36,093 bases of DNA from Phycisphaerales bacterium UBA4658 (GTDB taxonomy: Bacteria > Planctomycetota > Phycisphaerae > Phycisphaerales > UBA1924): NCBI GenBank assembly GCA_002405485.1, contig DHLW01000029.1, forward strand, positions 2,043-38,135. Reading direction: 5' to 3'. Below are positions 1 to 8,255 of the stretch, piece after piece. Under the pieces are notes generated by a model. It searched no databases, was not told where the DNA came from, and saw only the letters and a list, made by a program, of their open reading frames with translations. Made by a program: the position numbers and the translations under genes. The first letter of the stretch is position 1. Each line of letters opens with the position of its first letter.

Positions 1-1174
1 CGCTCGCCATCACCGGCGCGCCGATGAGCTTCCGCACGCCCGTCACCACCGCCGTCGGCCCCTGACGCATGATCCGCGCACCCATGCGACCGAGCTCCGG
101 CACATGCCCGAACCGCTCCGGATAGATCCGCTCGGTGATCATGCTGTTGCCGTCGGCAAGCGTCAGCAGAGCCATGAACTGGGCCTGCAGGTCGGTCGGG
201 AAGCCCGGGTGCGGCTGGGTCGTGAGCTCGACCGGCCGCAGCAGCCGCGAGCACGTCACCCGGGCCGTGCATCGCATCGGATTCTGCGAGCAATCCTGCC
301 CGACGTCCACGTGCACGCCCACCTGGTTGAGCACGTTGATCGCCGCCATGAGGGCGTCGACGGGGCAGTTCTCCAGCGTGATGTCGCCGTTGGTGATCGC
401 CGCGGCGCACATGTAGGTCCCCGCCTCGATGCGATCGGGAATCACGCGATGATCGACGCCGCCCAGTCCGTCCACGCCGTCGATGATGATCCGCGGGCTG
501 CCCGCGCCGCGGATCCGCGCCCCCATCGCGTTGAGCATGTTGGCAAGGTCCACGACCTCCGGCTCGCAGGCGGCGCACTCGATGATCGTCTGGCCCTCGG
601 CGAGGGTCGCCGCCGACATCACGTTCGCCGTCCCGAGCACCGTCGATCCGAACGCCCCGCCCAGGAACACCCGCGAGCCCCTCAACCGGCCGCCCTTGCC
701 CCCGGGCACTCGCGCGACGATGTCGCCCTGATGAAGGGTGATGTCCGCGCCGAGGGCTGCCAGCCCCCGAAGGTGAAGATCCACCGGGCGGTCTCCGATT
801 GCGCACCCGCCCGGCATGCTGACTCGCGCAAAGCCGCGTCGCGCCAGCATCGGGCCCAGCGTGCAGATGCTCGCCCGCATGGTCCGCACGATGTCGTACC
901 GCGCGTGGCTCTGGCTCTCGTCCTGGCTGTGGATGAGCATCATCCCGCCCGCGGCGTCCGGCGAGCCCGCGCTCGTCCGCTCGACCTTGCACCCAAGCTC
1001 GCTGAGCAGCCGGACCATGTTCTCGATGTCCGCAAGCTCCGCCACGTCGCGCAGCATCACCGGACGGTCGGTGAGCAGCGCCGCCGCCATCAGCGGGAGC
1101 GCGGCGTTCTTGGAGCCCTTCACCGTGAGCTTGCCGCACAACCGACGACCACCCTTGATGACGAACTGATCCAC
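1..1174 (-). CDS. murA: UDP-N-acetylglucosamine 1-carboxyvinyltransferase, 3' part missing
   Basis: MurA transfers enolpyruvate from PEP to UDP-GlcNAc in the cytoplasm, the first committed step of peptidoglycan synthesis. Reading the minus strand from a GTG at 1174 gives a protein opening [20 protein letters not shown], followed by the SKNAALPL substrate-binding segment of the family at about residues 21-28. The catalytic loop [14 protein letters not shown] is present with its active-site cysteine at about residue 124. A GGAGG Shine-Dalgarno lies a few bases before the GTG, which decides the start. The reading frame is open to the window edge, so about 391 codons are visible and the C-terminal end is missing. 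The gene diverges from the fibro-slime gene. A complete, normal-looking MurA active site argues that this planctomycete makes peptidoglycan. Confidence 0.95.
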   Translation of the reverse strand, partial: MDQFVIKGGRRLCGKLTVKGSKNAALPLMAAALLTDRPVMLRDVAELADIENMVRLLSELGCKVERTSAGSPDAAGGMMLIHSQDESQSHARYDIVRTMRASICTLGPMLARRGFARVSMPGGCAIGDRPVDLHLRGLAALGADITLHQGDIVARVPGGKGGRLRGSRVFLGGAFGSTVLGTANVMSAATLAEGQTIIECAACEPEVVDLANMLNAMGARIRGAGSPRIIIDGVDGLGGVDHRVIPDRIEAGTYMCAAAITNGDITLENCPVDALMAAINVLNQVGVHVDVGQDCSQNPMRCTARVTCSRLLRPVELTTQPHPGFPTDLQAQFMALLTLADGNSMITERIYPERFGHVPELGRMGARIMRQGPTAVVTGVRKLIGAPVMAS

Positions 1175-1554
1175 GCTGGTCCTCCGCTCGGATGAGCTCT
1201 GGAGATTCACGATTGTTGCCGATCCTGGGCCGGCACGCCGACCACGCTCGGGATTCGGGGCTCAGTCATCGGCCATCGCCGGGCCTGAGCCGCAGGTTTA
1301 TCGGCCGCCCGCGCCTTCTCCCCGCACACGCCGCACGCCTCCCCAGAACCGCACAGACCTCAGCCCCGGCGACGGTTCCGATCAGGATCGCGTGTTTCCT
1401 TCTGGCACACGCCCGTCCTGATTCGCACAATCCCTGTGTCGGTCCTCGCCCGTTTGGCGGGGACACGGGCCGAACGGACTCGGCCCGTGCGACGGTGAAA
1501 CCCAAACCCGGTCGGACGGCGGACGCTCGCCCGACCTCACCAGGACGATTGCCC
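1175..1554. other. intergenic region between divergent murA and fibro-slime gene
   Basis: This 380-base stretch holds no convincing gene. It must contain the promoters of both divergent genes, but I could not pick a sigma-70 box pair with confidence. Its one clear structure is the perfect hairpin at 1464-1489. An in-frame open extension of the fibro-slime frame reaches back to 1192, but its composition is not protein-like and the signal peptide begins at 1555. Confidence 0.6.
1464..1489 (+). promoter_or_regulatory. strong hairpin upstream of the fibro-slime gene
   Basis: Perfect 10-bp arms CACGGGCCGA (1464-1473) and TCGGCCCGTG (1480-1489) enclose a 6-base loop. No T-run follows, so it is not a standard intrinsic terminator. 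It lies about 65 bases before the ATG at 1555 and could be a 5'-UTR element of that mRNA. The function is unknown. Confidence 0.45.
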
Positions 1555-2511
1555 ATGATGACCAACTCCCGAACGCTCCGAGTGCTTACCGCGTGCGGTC
1601 TGCTCGGCGCCGCCCTGGTGACCGGCGGCGCGGTGTGGAACGCCCACGCCTCCGAACCCAGCGGCTCCACCCAGCCCGCGGGGAACACCCTCGCCCAGCT
1701 TCCCCCCACCATCACCCTCAACGGCGTCTGCCGGGACTTCCGCTGGGCCAGCGAGACCCACGGCCACCCGGACTTCAACCGCCAGCCCACCTCCGGCTTC
1801 GGTCACTACGTGGGCCAGGTCGCCGACACCCTCGACGCCGATGGCAAGCCGCAGTTTGCCTCCACCGGCTTCAGGGTGAGCACACAGGCCCGCGACGCCG
1901 CCGGCCGCAACCGCATGCCCGTCGCCAAGTCCTACATCTCCTCCCGCCCAGGCGACACCAACCCCACCGTCGCCACCACCCAGGGTGGTGCGATGACCAC
2001 CGCCAACGCCTTCCGCCAGTGGTTCCGGGACACCCCCGGCACCAACATGAGCAAGACCATCCCCATCACCCTCGTGCGCCAGGGCGACACGAACCTCTAC
2101 TCGTTCTCCGACCGCACCGACGCCCTGTACTCCTCCCGCGGCGGGTTCTTCCCGATCAACGGCGACCTCTTTGGCAACTCCCCCGGACAGACCAGGAACT
2201 TCGGGTTCACCTTCGAACTCGACACCACGTTCGTCTACCGCCAGGGCACCAACCAGACCTTCACCTTCACAGGTGACGACGACGTCTGGGTGTTCATCGA
2301 CGGTCGGCTCGTCGTCGACATCGGCGGCGTCCACTCCGCCATCAGCCAGACCATCGAGCTCGATCGCCTGAACTGGCTCCGGGACGGACAGCGCTACTCC
2401 TTCAAGCTCTTCTTCGCCGAGCGGCACGTGACGCAGTCCAACGTCCGTATCGACACCACCATCAGTCTTGAGAATGCCCAGCTCCCCACCACCACGGGCC
2501 TGTACGACTGA
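1555..2511 (+). CDS. secreted fibro-slime domain protein
   Basis: This 318-residue protein begins with a signal peptide (residues 1 to about 32, ending in NAHA before SEPSG). The rest matches the fibro-slime domain pattern: [11 protein letters not shown] near residue 54, then a PA14-like C-terminal part with [20 protein letters not shown] followed by IGGVH. In this family such proteins are exported and thought to bind or form extracellular matrix. I see no membrane anchor after the signal peptide, so it is probably released or bound at the surface. ATG codons at 1555 and 1558 are both possible starts, with an AGGAC about ten bases upstream. A longer open frame starting at 1192 was not used because the added sequence is not protein-like. 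The gene is monocistronic, followed by hairpins and a terminator. The exact role is unknown. Confidence 0.85.
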   Translation: MMTNSRTLRVLTACGLLGAALVTGGAVWNAHASEPSGSTQPAGNTLAQLPPTITLNGVCRDFRWASETHGHPDFNRQPTSGFGHYVGQVADTLDADGKPQFASTGFRVSTQARDAAGRNRMPVAKSYISSRPGDTNPTVATTQGGAMTTANAFRQWFRDTPGTNMSKTIPITLVRQGDTNLYSFSDRTDALYSSRGGFFPINGDLFGNSPGQTRNFGFTFELDTTFVYRQGTNQTFTFTGDDDVWVFIDGRLVVDIGGVHSAISQTIELDRLNWLRDGQRYSFKLFFAERHVTQSNVRIDTTISLENAQLPTTTGLYD

Positions 2512-2527
2512 TCCCTCCTCCCCTCCC

Positions 2528-2556
2528 CGCGGGGCCAGGTGTCTCTTGGCCCCGCG
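2528..2556 (+). terminator. stable hairpin after the fibro-slime gene, terminator-like without T-run
   Basis: Arms CGCGGGGCCA (2528-2537) and TGGCCCCGCG (2547-2556) are perfectly complementary with a 9-base loop. No T-run follows. It may protect the 3' end of the mRNA or assist the better terminator at 2624-2662. Confidence 0.45.
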
Positions 2557-2623
2557 TGAATCGATTGAGTGCCCGCCGCGCCGACTCATCGTGAGCGGGC
2601 TCCCACGACTCAATCGCTGTGCT

Positions 2624-2662
2624 CCGACGCCCGCGCCAACTGGTGCGGGCGTCGGTGTTTTT
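2624..2662 (+). terminator. Rho-independent terminator of the fibro-slime gene
   Basis: Perfect 11-bp arms CCGACGCCCGC (2624-2634) and GCGGGCGTCGG (2645-2655) enclose a 10-base loop and are followed by TGTTTTT. This is the best intrinsic terminator in the window. It ends only 34 bases before the next start codon at 2697. The following gene therefore needs a promoter inside or downstream of it, or is fed by readthrough. Confidence 0.85.
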
Positions 2663-2696
2663 GCACCCTACACTCGACCTTTCCAAGGACCATCCG

Positions 2697-3140
2697 ATGT
2701 CGAACCCGCCCTCCACCCCTGCCCCTTCCCCGGCCCCCGCCCCCGCAGCAGCCCAGGCCCCAGCTCCGGCCGGCTCGTCCAAGCCCGAGATCGCCTTTGA
2801 CGATTTTGCCAAGGTCGACCTCCGAGTCGCCCGCGTCATCCAGGCCGAGAACCACCCGAGCGCCGACCGCCTGCTCAAGCTCCAGCTCGACGACGGCTCC
2901 GGCAAACCACGCCAGATCTGCGCCGGCATCAAGGGGCACTACACCCCGGAGCAGCTCGTGGGCAAGCTCATCATCATCGTGGCCAATCTCGCCCCGCGGA
3001 AGATCCGCGGCGAAGAGTCCCGGGGCATGCTTCTGGCCGCCAGCGACATGCCCAAGGACGCAGCCCAGCCCGACGGCGAGCGCAAGGTGATCGTTCTCCG
3101 CCCCGATGCGGACATCGCCCCAGGGTCGATCGTCTCGTAA
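2697..3140 (+). CDS. stand-alone tRNA-binding domain protein (MetRS C-terminal / CsaA type)
   Basis: This 147-residue protein is a single OB-fold tRNA-binding domain of the kind appended to methionyl-tRNA synthetase (MetRS beta / Trbp111 / CsaA superfamily). The domain spans about residues 36-147 with family segments [53 protein letters not shown] and ESRGMLLAA. Its N-terminal 32 residues are a Pro/Ala-rich, probably disordered tail. Family members bind the tRNA elbow as dimers and raise tRNA affinity of a partner synthetase. I infer that this one serves a MetRS lacking its own C-terminal domain, encoded elsewhere. The start at 2697 has AAGGAC just upstream. It is convergent with the exported protein gene ending at 3211. 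CsaA-like chaperone function is the alternative, but the sequence looks closer to the MetRS version. Confidence 0.88.
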   Translation: MSNPPSTPAPSPAPAPAAAQAPAPAGSSKPEIAFDDFAKVDLRVARVIQAENHPSADRLLKLQLDDGSGKPRQICAGIKGHYTPEQLVGKLIIIVANLAPRKIRGEESRGMLLAASDMPKDAAQPDGERKVIVLRPDADIAPGSIVS

Positions 3141-3210
3141 TCGCTCAGCCCGATCAAGCCAGGCTGCTCCACTCGCAGATCAAGTCTCGTCGCATTGATC
3201 GCGGATCCGC

Positions 3211-4260
3211 TCAGGTTCCGCCGCTTCGCCGCGGCTCCTTGGCCCCGTCCGACGAGCCCCGCTCCACGCGACGACGCTCGCGCTCGATCATCGCCGCGGC
3301 GTTGCGATTCACGACATCCGTCTGCCGATCCGGACGCGTGCCGATGTCCCGCGCCATCGCCGCTTGCCGCTCCCGCATCCTGTCCATCTGATGCTGCAGG
3401 ATCCGCGTTCGCTGCTCAAACTGGGCAGCGAGCGCGGCCCGGAGCGCGGCTTGCTGCTTGGCATACGCGCCCGAGTCCTGCGCCACGCCCCGCCTCTCCA
3501 TCGCCACCAGTTCCCGAGCCGCCTCCATCGCCTCGCGACCGAACCGCACATCCCCGAGCGTCAACTCATACAGACCACGATCCCGCAACCGCATCTCCAT
3601 CAGGAACTGCATCCGCGGCCAGGCTTCGGAGAACTTCCGCTCCGCCTGCGCAGGGTCCAGCTTCTGCAACTCGTCCAGCTTCTGGAGTATCCCGGGCGCG
3701 GCGGCGACGAGCACATCCCGAACCGCCTGCCGATCTTCCTCGCTGAGCACGCGCTCACCCGCGCTCCCGCTCTGGTCCGACCGTCGCGGGCCGGCATCCG
3801 GCCCGGAGCCGCGCCCAGGACCCATGCCCGGCAATGTCGTCGGTCCAAGCGTGTCGACATCCGTGAAGCCCTCGCCACCCCGGGATTCCTCGATGCGGCG
3901 GAGCAGCAGCTCGCCGAAGTTCCGGCCCCCGCCGCCCGGCCCGCCACGTGCCCAGCGACCTGACTCGGGCATGAGCTGGCGCAGCTCATCGAACGACTTG
4001 CCTTCGTCGATGGCCTTGGCGATCTGTTCAAGACGCTCGCTCTCTCGCCGAGAAGACTCCAGTCGACGCCGGATCGCCTCCCGCAGCCGCTGACGCGTCT
4101 CCACTTCGCTCTTGCCCCCGACGTCGCCGGACTGGGCCTGCGGGTCGCCCCCCTTGGGCGGTTCAGCCGACGTCCACCGCGGCATCGGCCAGAGCAATGC
4201 CGTGATCGCCGCACCGATGAGCGTCGCCGCTCCGATCTTGGATGCACGCGTTCGGATCAT
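3211..4260 (-). CDS. exported coiled-coil protein, third gene of ECF sigma operon
   Basis: I do not recognise this 349-residue protein. It has an N-terminal signal sequence or anchor (residues 1-32), then a very charged region rich in Arg, Glu and Gln. The segments 52-100 and 245-305 look like helical coiled coils, separated by a Gly/Pro-rich linker (104-170). The start at 4260 was chosen because its ATG overlaps the stop of the upstream anti-sigma gene as ATGA, implying translational coupling. An upstream ATG at 4284 would overlap by more. Order sigma, anti-sigma, exported helical protein recalls CnrH-CnrY-CnrX-type or Spy/CpxP-like periplasmic sensors, and I infer that it may sense envelope conditions. 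No metal-binding cluster is obvious. The gene is convergent with the tRNA-binding protein gene. Confidence 0.7.
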   Translation of the reverse strand: MIRTRASKIGAATLIGAAITALLWPMPRWTSAEPPKGGDPQAQSGDVGGKSEVETRQRLREAIRRRLESSRRESERLEQIAKAIDEGKSFDELRQLMPESGRWARGGPGGGGRNFGELLLRRIEESRGGEGFTDVDTLGPTTLPGMGPGRGSGPDAGPRRSDQSGSAGERVLSEEDRQAVRDVLVAAAPGILQKLDELQKLDPAQAERKFSEAWPRMQFLMEMRLRDRGLYELTLGDVRFGREAMEAARELVAMERRGVAQDSGAYAKQQAALRAALAAQFEQRTRILQHQMDRMRERQAAMARDIGTRPDRQTDVVNRNAAAMIERERRRVERGSSDGAKEPRRSGGT

Positions 4261-4889
4261 GACGCCACGCCCTCGCTCAGCCATTCCACCAGCGACTGCG
4301 CATCGACGTCGGTTCCCGAGTCCGTCGCCGCCGGCTCGCCCCCGCTGGACCGGTCATCCAGCACGGCAAACAGCAGGTCCATCTCTCCGCGGATCTCCGC
4401 GCTCAGTGACTCGGGCGTTCTCTCTGGCTGGGCCACTCCGCCACCTCCGGGCCGAAGCACCGCCCACACCGCCAGACCCGCCGAGATCGAGAGTCCGAAC
4501 ACCGCGGCCACCCGAAGGCGCCAGCGCACGCCCTCAGACAGCCTGCGTCCGGCAACGACCGCCCGACGCCCGCCATCGACGGCATGCACCCGGGCGTCGG
4601 TCAACTCGCGCAGCTTGTCCCGACTCGAGAGAAACACGTCCTGCTCGAGCGTCCTCGGTCCGCTCGCCCGCTCCATCGCACCAAGCTCGCTCAGCGACGC
4701 GTTCAGCGTCCGCATGCGCCCGACGACCGGCAAGGAGGCTTGCATGATCCGATCCACCAACTCCTGATCCGCCTGCCCGCGCTCGGTCTCCCCAAGCGAG
4801 TGCAGCGCGGCGTCCACCGCGCGAAGGTCAGCGTCCAGATGCGCCGCGTCTTCCTGGGGCCGATCGGATGTGAAGTCCCGCGTACTCAT
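4257..4889 (-). CDS. membrane anti-sigma factor-like protein
   Basis: This 210-residue protein is encoded directly after an ECF sigma gene and overlaps it by four bases (ATGA at 4886-4889), with GGGGAG upstream of the ATG. That layout is typical of anti-sigma factors. The N-terminal 120 residues are hydrophilic and helical, so probably cytoplasmic and sigma-binding. One membrane helix lies at about 126-144. The last 60 residues are acidic and low in complexity, presumably periplasmic. I see no HxxxCxxC zinc motif, so it is not a classic ZAS-type anti-sigma. Assignment rests on position and topology, not on recognisable family motifs. An upstream in-frame ATG at 4919 exists but lies inside the sigma gene. 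Confidence 0.7.
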   Translation of the reverse strand: MSTRDFTSDRPQEDAAHLDADLRAVDAALHSLGETERGQADQELVDRIMQASLPVVGRMRTLNASLSELGAMERASGPRTLEQDVFLSSRDKLRELTDARVHAVDGGRRAVVAGRRLSEGVRWRLRVAAVFGLSISAGLAVWAVLRPGGGGVAQPERTPESLSAEIRGEMDLLFAVLDDRSSGGEPAATDSGTDVDAQSLVEWLSEGVAS

Positions 4890-5617
4890 GACGAACTCCC
4901 CGTCGAGTCGTTCAACCACGAGGGCGTCGCGCCCGCCGCGGTGATGATGTCCTTCAGCTTTCGCAGCGCCCGATGATGCCGCGCAAGGAGCGTTCCCAGC
5001 GGCTCTTCAAGCAGATCGGCCATCTGCTTGAAGCTCATGCCCGCGTGATGCCGCAGCTCCACGACCTCACGATCCGAATCCGACAGGTGCTCAAGCGCCG
5101 ACCGCAGCACCGCCAGGGAATCACCTTGGACGTGCCCGCTGCCGGAATCCGACCGCACGCCGACCACGCCGCCCCCGGCATCGATCACCTCCGGATCGGT
5201 CGGCGTGGCATGCCGACGCACCCGCCGAACCTCGTCCCGAATCCGGTTCATCGCGACGCGAAACAGCCACGACTCGAAGCGGCCCTGCTCCGTGTACGCC
5301 CCGCTCGAGAGTTTGGCTGCCACTGTGACAAACACCGACTGCGTGACCTCCTCGGCGGCATCGTGACCCGACACCAGCCGACCACCCCGACCCTGCCAGC
5401 CCCCCACCCCACCACTCACACCAGCCGAAACCCCTCCTGAAGCCCCCCCAAGCCGAGATCGAGCAAGCGCATACACCCGTCGGGCGTACATCTCGACGAT
5501 GGTCCGCCAGGCCTGCTCGTCGCCGGCCCCCGCGGCTTGCAGGAGGGCCGCGATCCCGTCCAACGTCCCGGCCGACGCCGGCTCATCCCGGGACGCACCC
5601 TCCCCGGGCGTCGCCAT
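4886..5617 (-). CDS. ECF-type RNA polymerase sigma factor with Gly-rich insertion
   Basis: This 243-residue protein carries the two ECF domains. Sigma-2 runs from about 20 to 136, including EEVTQSVFVTVAAKL and RFESWLFRVAMNRIRDEVRR. Sigma-4 is at about 168-225, including LSDSDREVVELRHHAGMSFK, QMADLLEEPLGTLLARHHRA and LRKLK. It directs RNA polymerase to a specific promoter set. Two genes follow with ATGA overlaps, the first a membrane anti-sigma candidate. An odd feature is a Gly/Ser/Val-rich insertion at residues 57-85, between the first sigma-2 helices and the DAAEEV segment. The start is uncertain: ATG 5617 was chosen, but a GTG at 5671 with AGAGG upstream is possible. The open frame runs much further upstream but overlaps the divergent gene. 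Confidence 0.88.
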   Translation of the reverse strand: MATPGEGASRDEPASAGTLDGIAALLQAAGAGDEQAWRTIVEMYARRVYALARSRLGGASGGVSAGVSGGVGGWQGRGGRLVSGHDAAEEVTQSVFVTVAAKLSSGAYTEQGRFESWLFRVAMNRIRDEVRRVRRHATPTDPEVIDAGGGVVGVRSDSGSGHVQGDSLAVLRSALEHLSDSDREVVELRHHAGMSFKQMADLLEEPLGTLLARHHRALRKLKDIITAAGATPSWLNDSTGSSS

Positions 5618-5876
5618 GACGACGTCCGGCCTGGGTTTCTGGGCTCTTCCCTGAGACGGCTGGCGGTCCACCAATACCTCTTCGTTGACTGTCCTGCACC
5701 CGCTCAACGACGCTCTGGCGAACCTATTGCATCGCCCGGAATCGTCCGTCCGTGCACGATCCATACCCAGATCTTCCACAGGCCCGCCAGCACCCGATCC
5801 CGGCTTGGCGCGGCGGGCCACGTCGATTATCGTCGTCCTCCAGACCTTTCCGCCACCCCTTTCACTGGACCCGAGC

Positions 5877-7469
5877 ATGGATGCTCCCGAGTTGCCGCTT
5901 TTCTCCATCGGACGGTTCCTGCGCGCCCTGGGCGTGCTGATTCTGCTGCTGCTGGCCCCCACCGGCTGCACCATGGTCGGCGACCATCCGCCCGCACCGA
6001 TGCGCGAGTTTCGCGGGATGTGGGTCGCCACCGTCGCCAACATCGACTGGCCCAGCAAGCCCGCCTTGCCCCAGGAAGACAACCGACGCGAGATGCACCG
6101 CATCCTGGACACCGCATCGCGGCTGAATCTCAATGCGATCGTCCTCCAGGTCCGCCCTGCGTGCGATGCAATCTACCCGTCCATGCTGGAACCCTGGTCT
6201 GAGTTCCTCACCGGCTCGCAGGGCGCTCCGCCAGCAGAACCCTATGACCCTCTCCGCGAGTGGATCGACGCCGCCCATCAGCGCGGCATCGAGGTGCACG
6301 CGTGGTTCAATCCCTATCGCGCTCGGCACACCGCGGCCAAATCGCCCATCAGCCCGGACCACATCGCCAGCACCCGCCCAGACCTCGTCCGGACCTACGA
6401 CGGCTACCTCTGGCTCGATCCCGGTGAACCCGACGCCCGCGAGCACTCGCTCCGCGTCATCATGGACGTCGTGACGCGCTATGACATCGACGGCGTGCAC
6501 TTCGACGACTATTTCTACCCGTATCCCAAGAAGGACCAGCCTTTCCCCGACGACCAGTCATATGCCAAAGCGATCGCCACGCGTCCTGGCATGACGCTCG
6601 ACGACTGGCGGCGGGACAACATCACCCGCTTCGTTCAGGAGGCCCATGCCAGAGTCAAAGCCGAGCGACCGCACGTGCGATTCGGCATCAGCCCCTTCGG
6701 CATCTGGCGGCCCAATCACCCCGAGGGCGTCAAGGGCTTCGACGCGTTCGCCGGCCTGCATGCCGACTCGGCACGGTGGCTGCGTGAAGGCTGGCTGGAT
6801 TACCTCGCGCCGCAACTGTACTGGAAGATCGACTCTCCCCAGCCCTACGCCGCACTGCTGAGCTGGTGGCTCTCGCAGGTCTCCACGGATCGTCCGCGGC
6901 ACGTGTTCGTCGGCAACTACGCCAGCCGCATCACCGCCAGGCCCGATGACGAAAAGTCCTGGTCGGCGGAAGAACTCCTGAACCAGATCACTCGCACCCG
7001 CGAGACTCGCGTTCTTCAGGACCAGACCGGGGCACATCCGTCCCATTCGCCCGGCGCAATGGGCAACATCCACTTCAGCGCGGTCGCGATCGTCAACAAC
7101 CGTCGCGGGCTTGCCGACGCACTGGCGCAAGGCCCGTATGCGCAGCCCGCGCTGCCGCCGGAGATGCCCTGGTCCGCCGTCGGCCCCCGACCCCGCTCCC
7201 CGGATGTTGCGATCGACACATCCGGCGCCACTCCGACCATCCGAATGAGCCCCCGCGGAGAGACTCCATCTCGATGGTGTGTGTGGACGCGGTACGGCTC
7301 TTCCTGGTCCATGCGCGTGCTCCCCGGCGACGCTCGGGAACTCTCAGTGCCGCCCGCCGCCCCCGCGGGTCCGCTCACGCGCGTGGCCGTGCAGGCGGTC
7401 GACCGCTTCGCCCGCACCGGCCCGGTCCGGTCACTCGCCCTTCCCGCTCCGACGCCCCCGGCCCAATAG
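5877..7469 (+). CDS. exported GHL10/DUF187-family glycoside hydrolase-like protein
   Basis: The 530-residue protein starts with a hydrophobic export signal (residues 13-30) ending in APTGC, so Cys31 could be a lipoprotein site, although Pro at -3 is unusual. From about 43 it follows the glycosyl hydrolase-like 10 family: EFRGMWVATVANIDWPS, LNLNAIVLQVRPACDAIYPS, RGIEVHAWFNPYRAR, DIDGVHFDDYFYPYP, VRFGISPFGIWRP and WLDYLAPQLYWKID. These fit a TIM barrel with acidic residues near HFDDY. A shorter C-terminal part (about 440-530) looks like a beta-sandwich or Fn3-type module. Such proteins are thought to act on cell-wall or other polysaccharides at the cell surface, but the substrate is not known. 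The start at 5877 opens the signal sequence. Upstream in-frame starts would invade the divergent sigma promoter region. Confidence 0.85.
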   Translation: MDAPELPLFSIGRFLRALGVLILLLLAPTGCTMVGDHPPAPMREFRGMWVATVANIDWPSKPALPQEDNRREMHRILDTASRLNLNAIVLQVRPACDAIYPSMLEPWSEFLTGSQGAPPAEPYDPLREWIDAAHQRGIEVHAWFNPYRARHTAAKSPISPDHIASTRPDLVRTYDGYLWLDPGEPDAREHSLRVIMDVVTRYDIDGVHFDDYFYPYPKKDQPFPDDQSYAKAIATRPGMTLDDWRRDNITRFVQEAHARVKAERPHVRFGISPFGIWRPNHPEGVKGFDAFAGLHADSARWLREGWLDYLAPQLYWKIDSPQPYAALLSWWLSQVSTDRPRHVFVGNYASRITARPDDEKSWSAEELLNQITRTRETRVLQDQTGAHPSHSPGAMGNIHFSAVAIVNNRRGLADALAQGPYAQPALPPEMPWSAVGPRPRSPDVAIDTSGATPTIRMSPRGETPSRWCVWTRYGSSWSMRVLPGDARELSVPPAAPAGPLTRVAVQAVDRFARTGPVRSLALPAPTPPAQ

Positions 7470-7525
7470 ACTCAGGTCCGAGCTCGTTCGTTCCGAGGCG
7501 TGCGAGCGGTTGGGATGTTTCCACC

Positions 7526-7837
7526 ATGACTCGCATCTGCTACATGGTCGTCGCCACACTGCCCTCAGATGAGGCACGAGATCGCTACGTCTCGTGGCTT
7601 GAGGACGGACACGTGGATCAGGTCATCGCCGGCGGGGCGCATACCGCGATGATCGTCAAGCTTGAACCAGATCCGGCGGGTCGCCCTCGCGTGATGACGC
7701 AGTACATCTTCTCGACGCGCGAGCTCTTCGATCGGTACGTCGCCGAGCACGCGCCGGCGCTCCGCGCCGAGGGGCTTCGGCTGTTCGGGCCGCAGACCGG
7801 CGTGAGCATGCACCGCGAAATCGGGGAGATCGTCTGA
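7526..7837 (+). CDS. DUF4286-like small protein
   Basis: This 103-residue cytoplasmic protein begins MTRICYMVVATLPSDEARDR and continues with WLEDGHVDQVIAGGA and a C-terminal YVAEHAPALRAEGLRLFG. This pattern matches the DUF4286 family, ferredoxin-like dimeric alpha-beta barrel proteins of unknown function. The ATG at 7526 is the first start that gives the family N-terminus. No enzyme residues can be named. It follows the GHL10-type gene by 56 bases and could be co-transcribed with it. It is convergent with the unknown gene ending at 7877. Confidence 0.72.
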   Translation: MTRICYMVVATLPSDEARDRYVSWLEDGHVDQVIAGGAHTAMIVKLEPDPAGRPRVMTQYIFSTRELFDRYVAEHAPALRAEGLRLFGPQTGVSMHREIGEIV

Positions 7838-7876
7838 TCAACGCTCTCAGCAGGCACATGACCCGTCGATCGGCCG

Positions 7877-8242
7877 TCAGACGCGCATGGGCTTCCACGG
7901 ACCGCCGGACGCGACCGACTCCGGCTCCTGAAAGAACCTGCGGAACAGGGCCTCGGCGCGATCCACGCTCACGTACGGCTCATCAAGCTCGAAGTGCCTG
8001 TCGGTGCCGCCGTCCTGCCATTCGACGATGAGCCCCTCGTCGGGATCGTCGAGCTCGCGGAATGTGGTCTGGATGTAGGTCAGGTCGTCCCTGCGGAGGA
8101 TGACAAACCCCGTCGAGCACAATCCCAGATGACGAACGATGGACTCCACGTCGTCCAGGGTCGGCTGATCCACGACGCCGTCGGTCGGCTCGACGTCGAA
8201 ATCGGCCCATTCCAGCGTGAGCGCGTGTTTGACCTTCGCCAT
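7877..8242 (-). CDS. hypothetical protein downstream of hpnH
   Basis: I do not recognise this 121-residue protein. It is acidic and soluble, with no signal peptide or membrane helix. Its middle part (about residues 45-90) alternates hydrophobic and charged residues, as in a small beta-rich fold (GFVILRRDDLTYIQTTF, GLIVEWQDGG). The start at 8242 has AAGG upstream and lies only 13 bases after the hpnH stop, so the two genes probably form an operon. The tight spacing suggests a link to hopanoid modification or to the same regulation, but this is inference. Confidence 0.65.
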   Translation of the reverse strand: MAKVKHALTLEWADFDVEPTDGVVDQPTLDDVESIVRHLGLCSTGFVILRRDDLTYIQTTFRELDDPDEGLIVEWQDGGTDRHFELDEPYVSVDRAEALFRRFFQEPESVASGGPWKPMRV

Positions 8243-8255
8243 GCCGGACCTTGCC

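Noticed and set aside
104..1195. Long plus-strand open frame across the murA region
   Set aside because: It is the antisense of murA; the minus-strand reading shows clear MurA active-site motifs and a ribosome-binding site, while the plus-strand product is Arg/His-rich with no family pattern.
1537..2613. Long minus-strand open frame over the fibro-slime gene
   Set aside because: Gly/Val-rich antisense product typical of GC-rich shadow frames. The plus strand has a signal peptide and fibro-slime motifs.
5618..6133. Upstream extension of the first ECF sigma frame to 415 codons
   Set aside because: It would overlap the divergent GHL10-type gene and adds non-sigma sequence.
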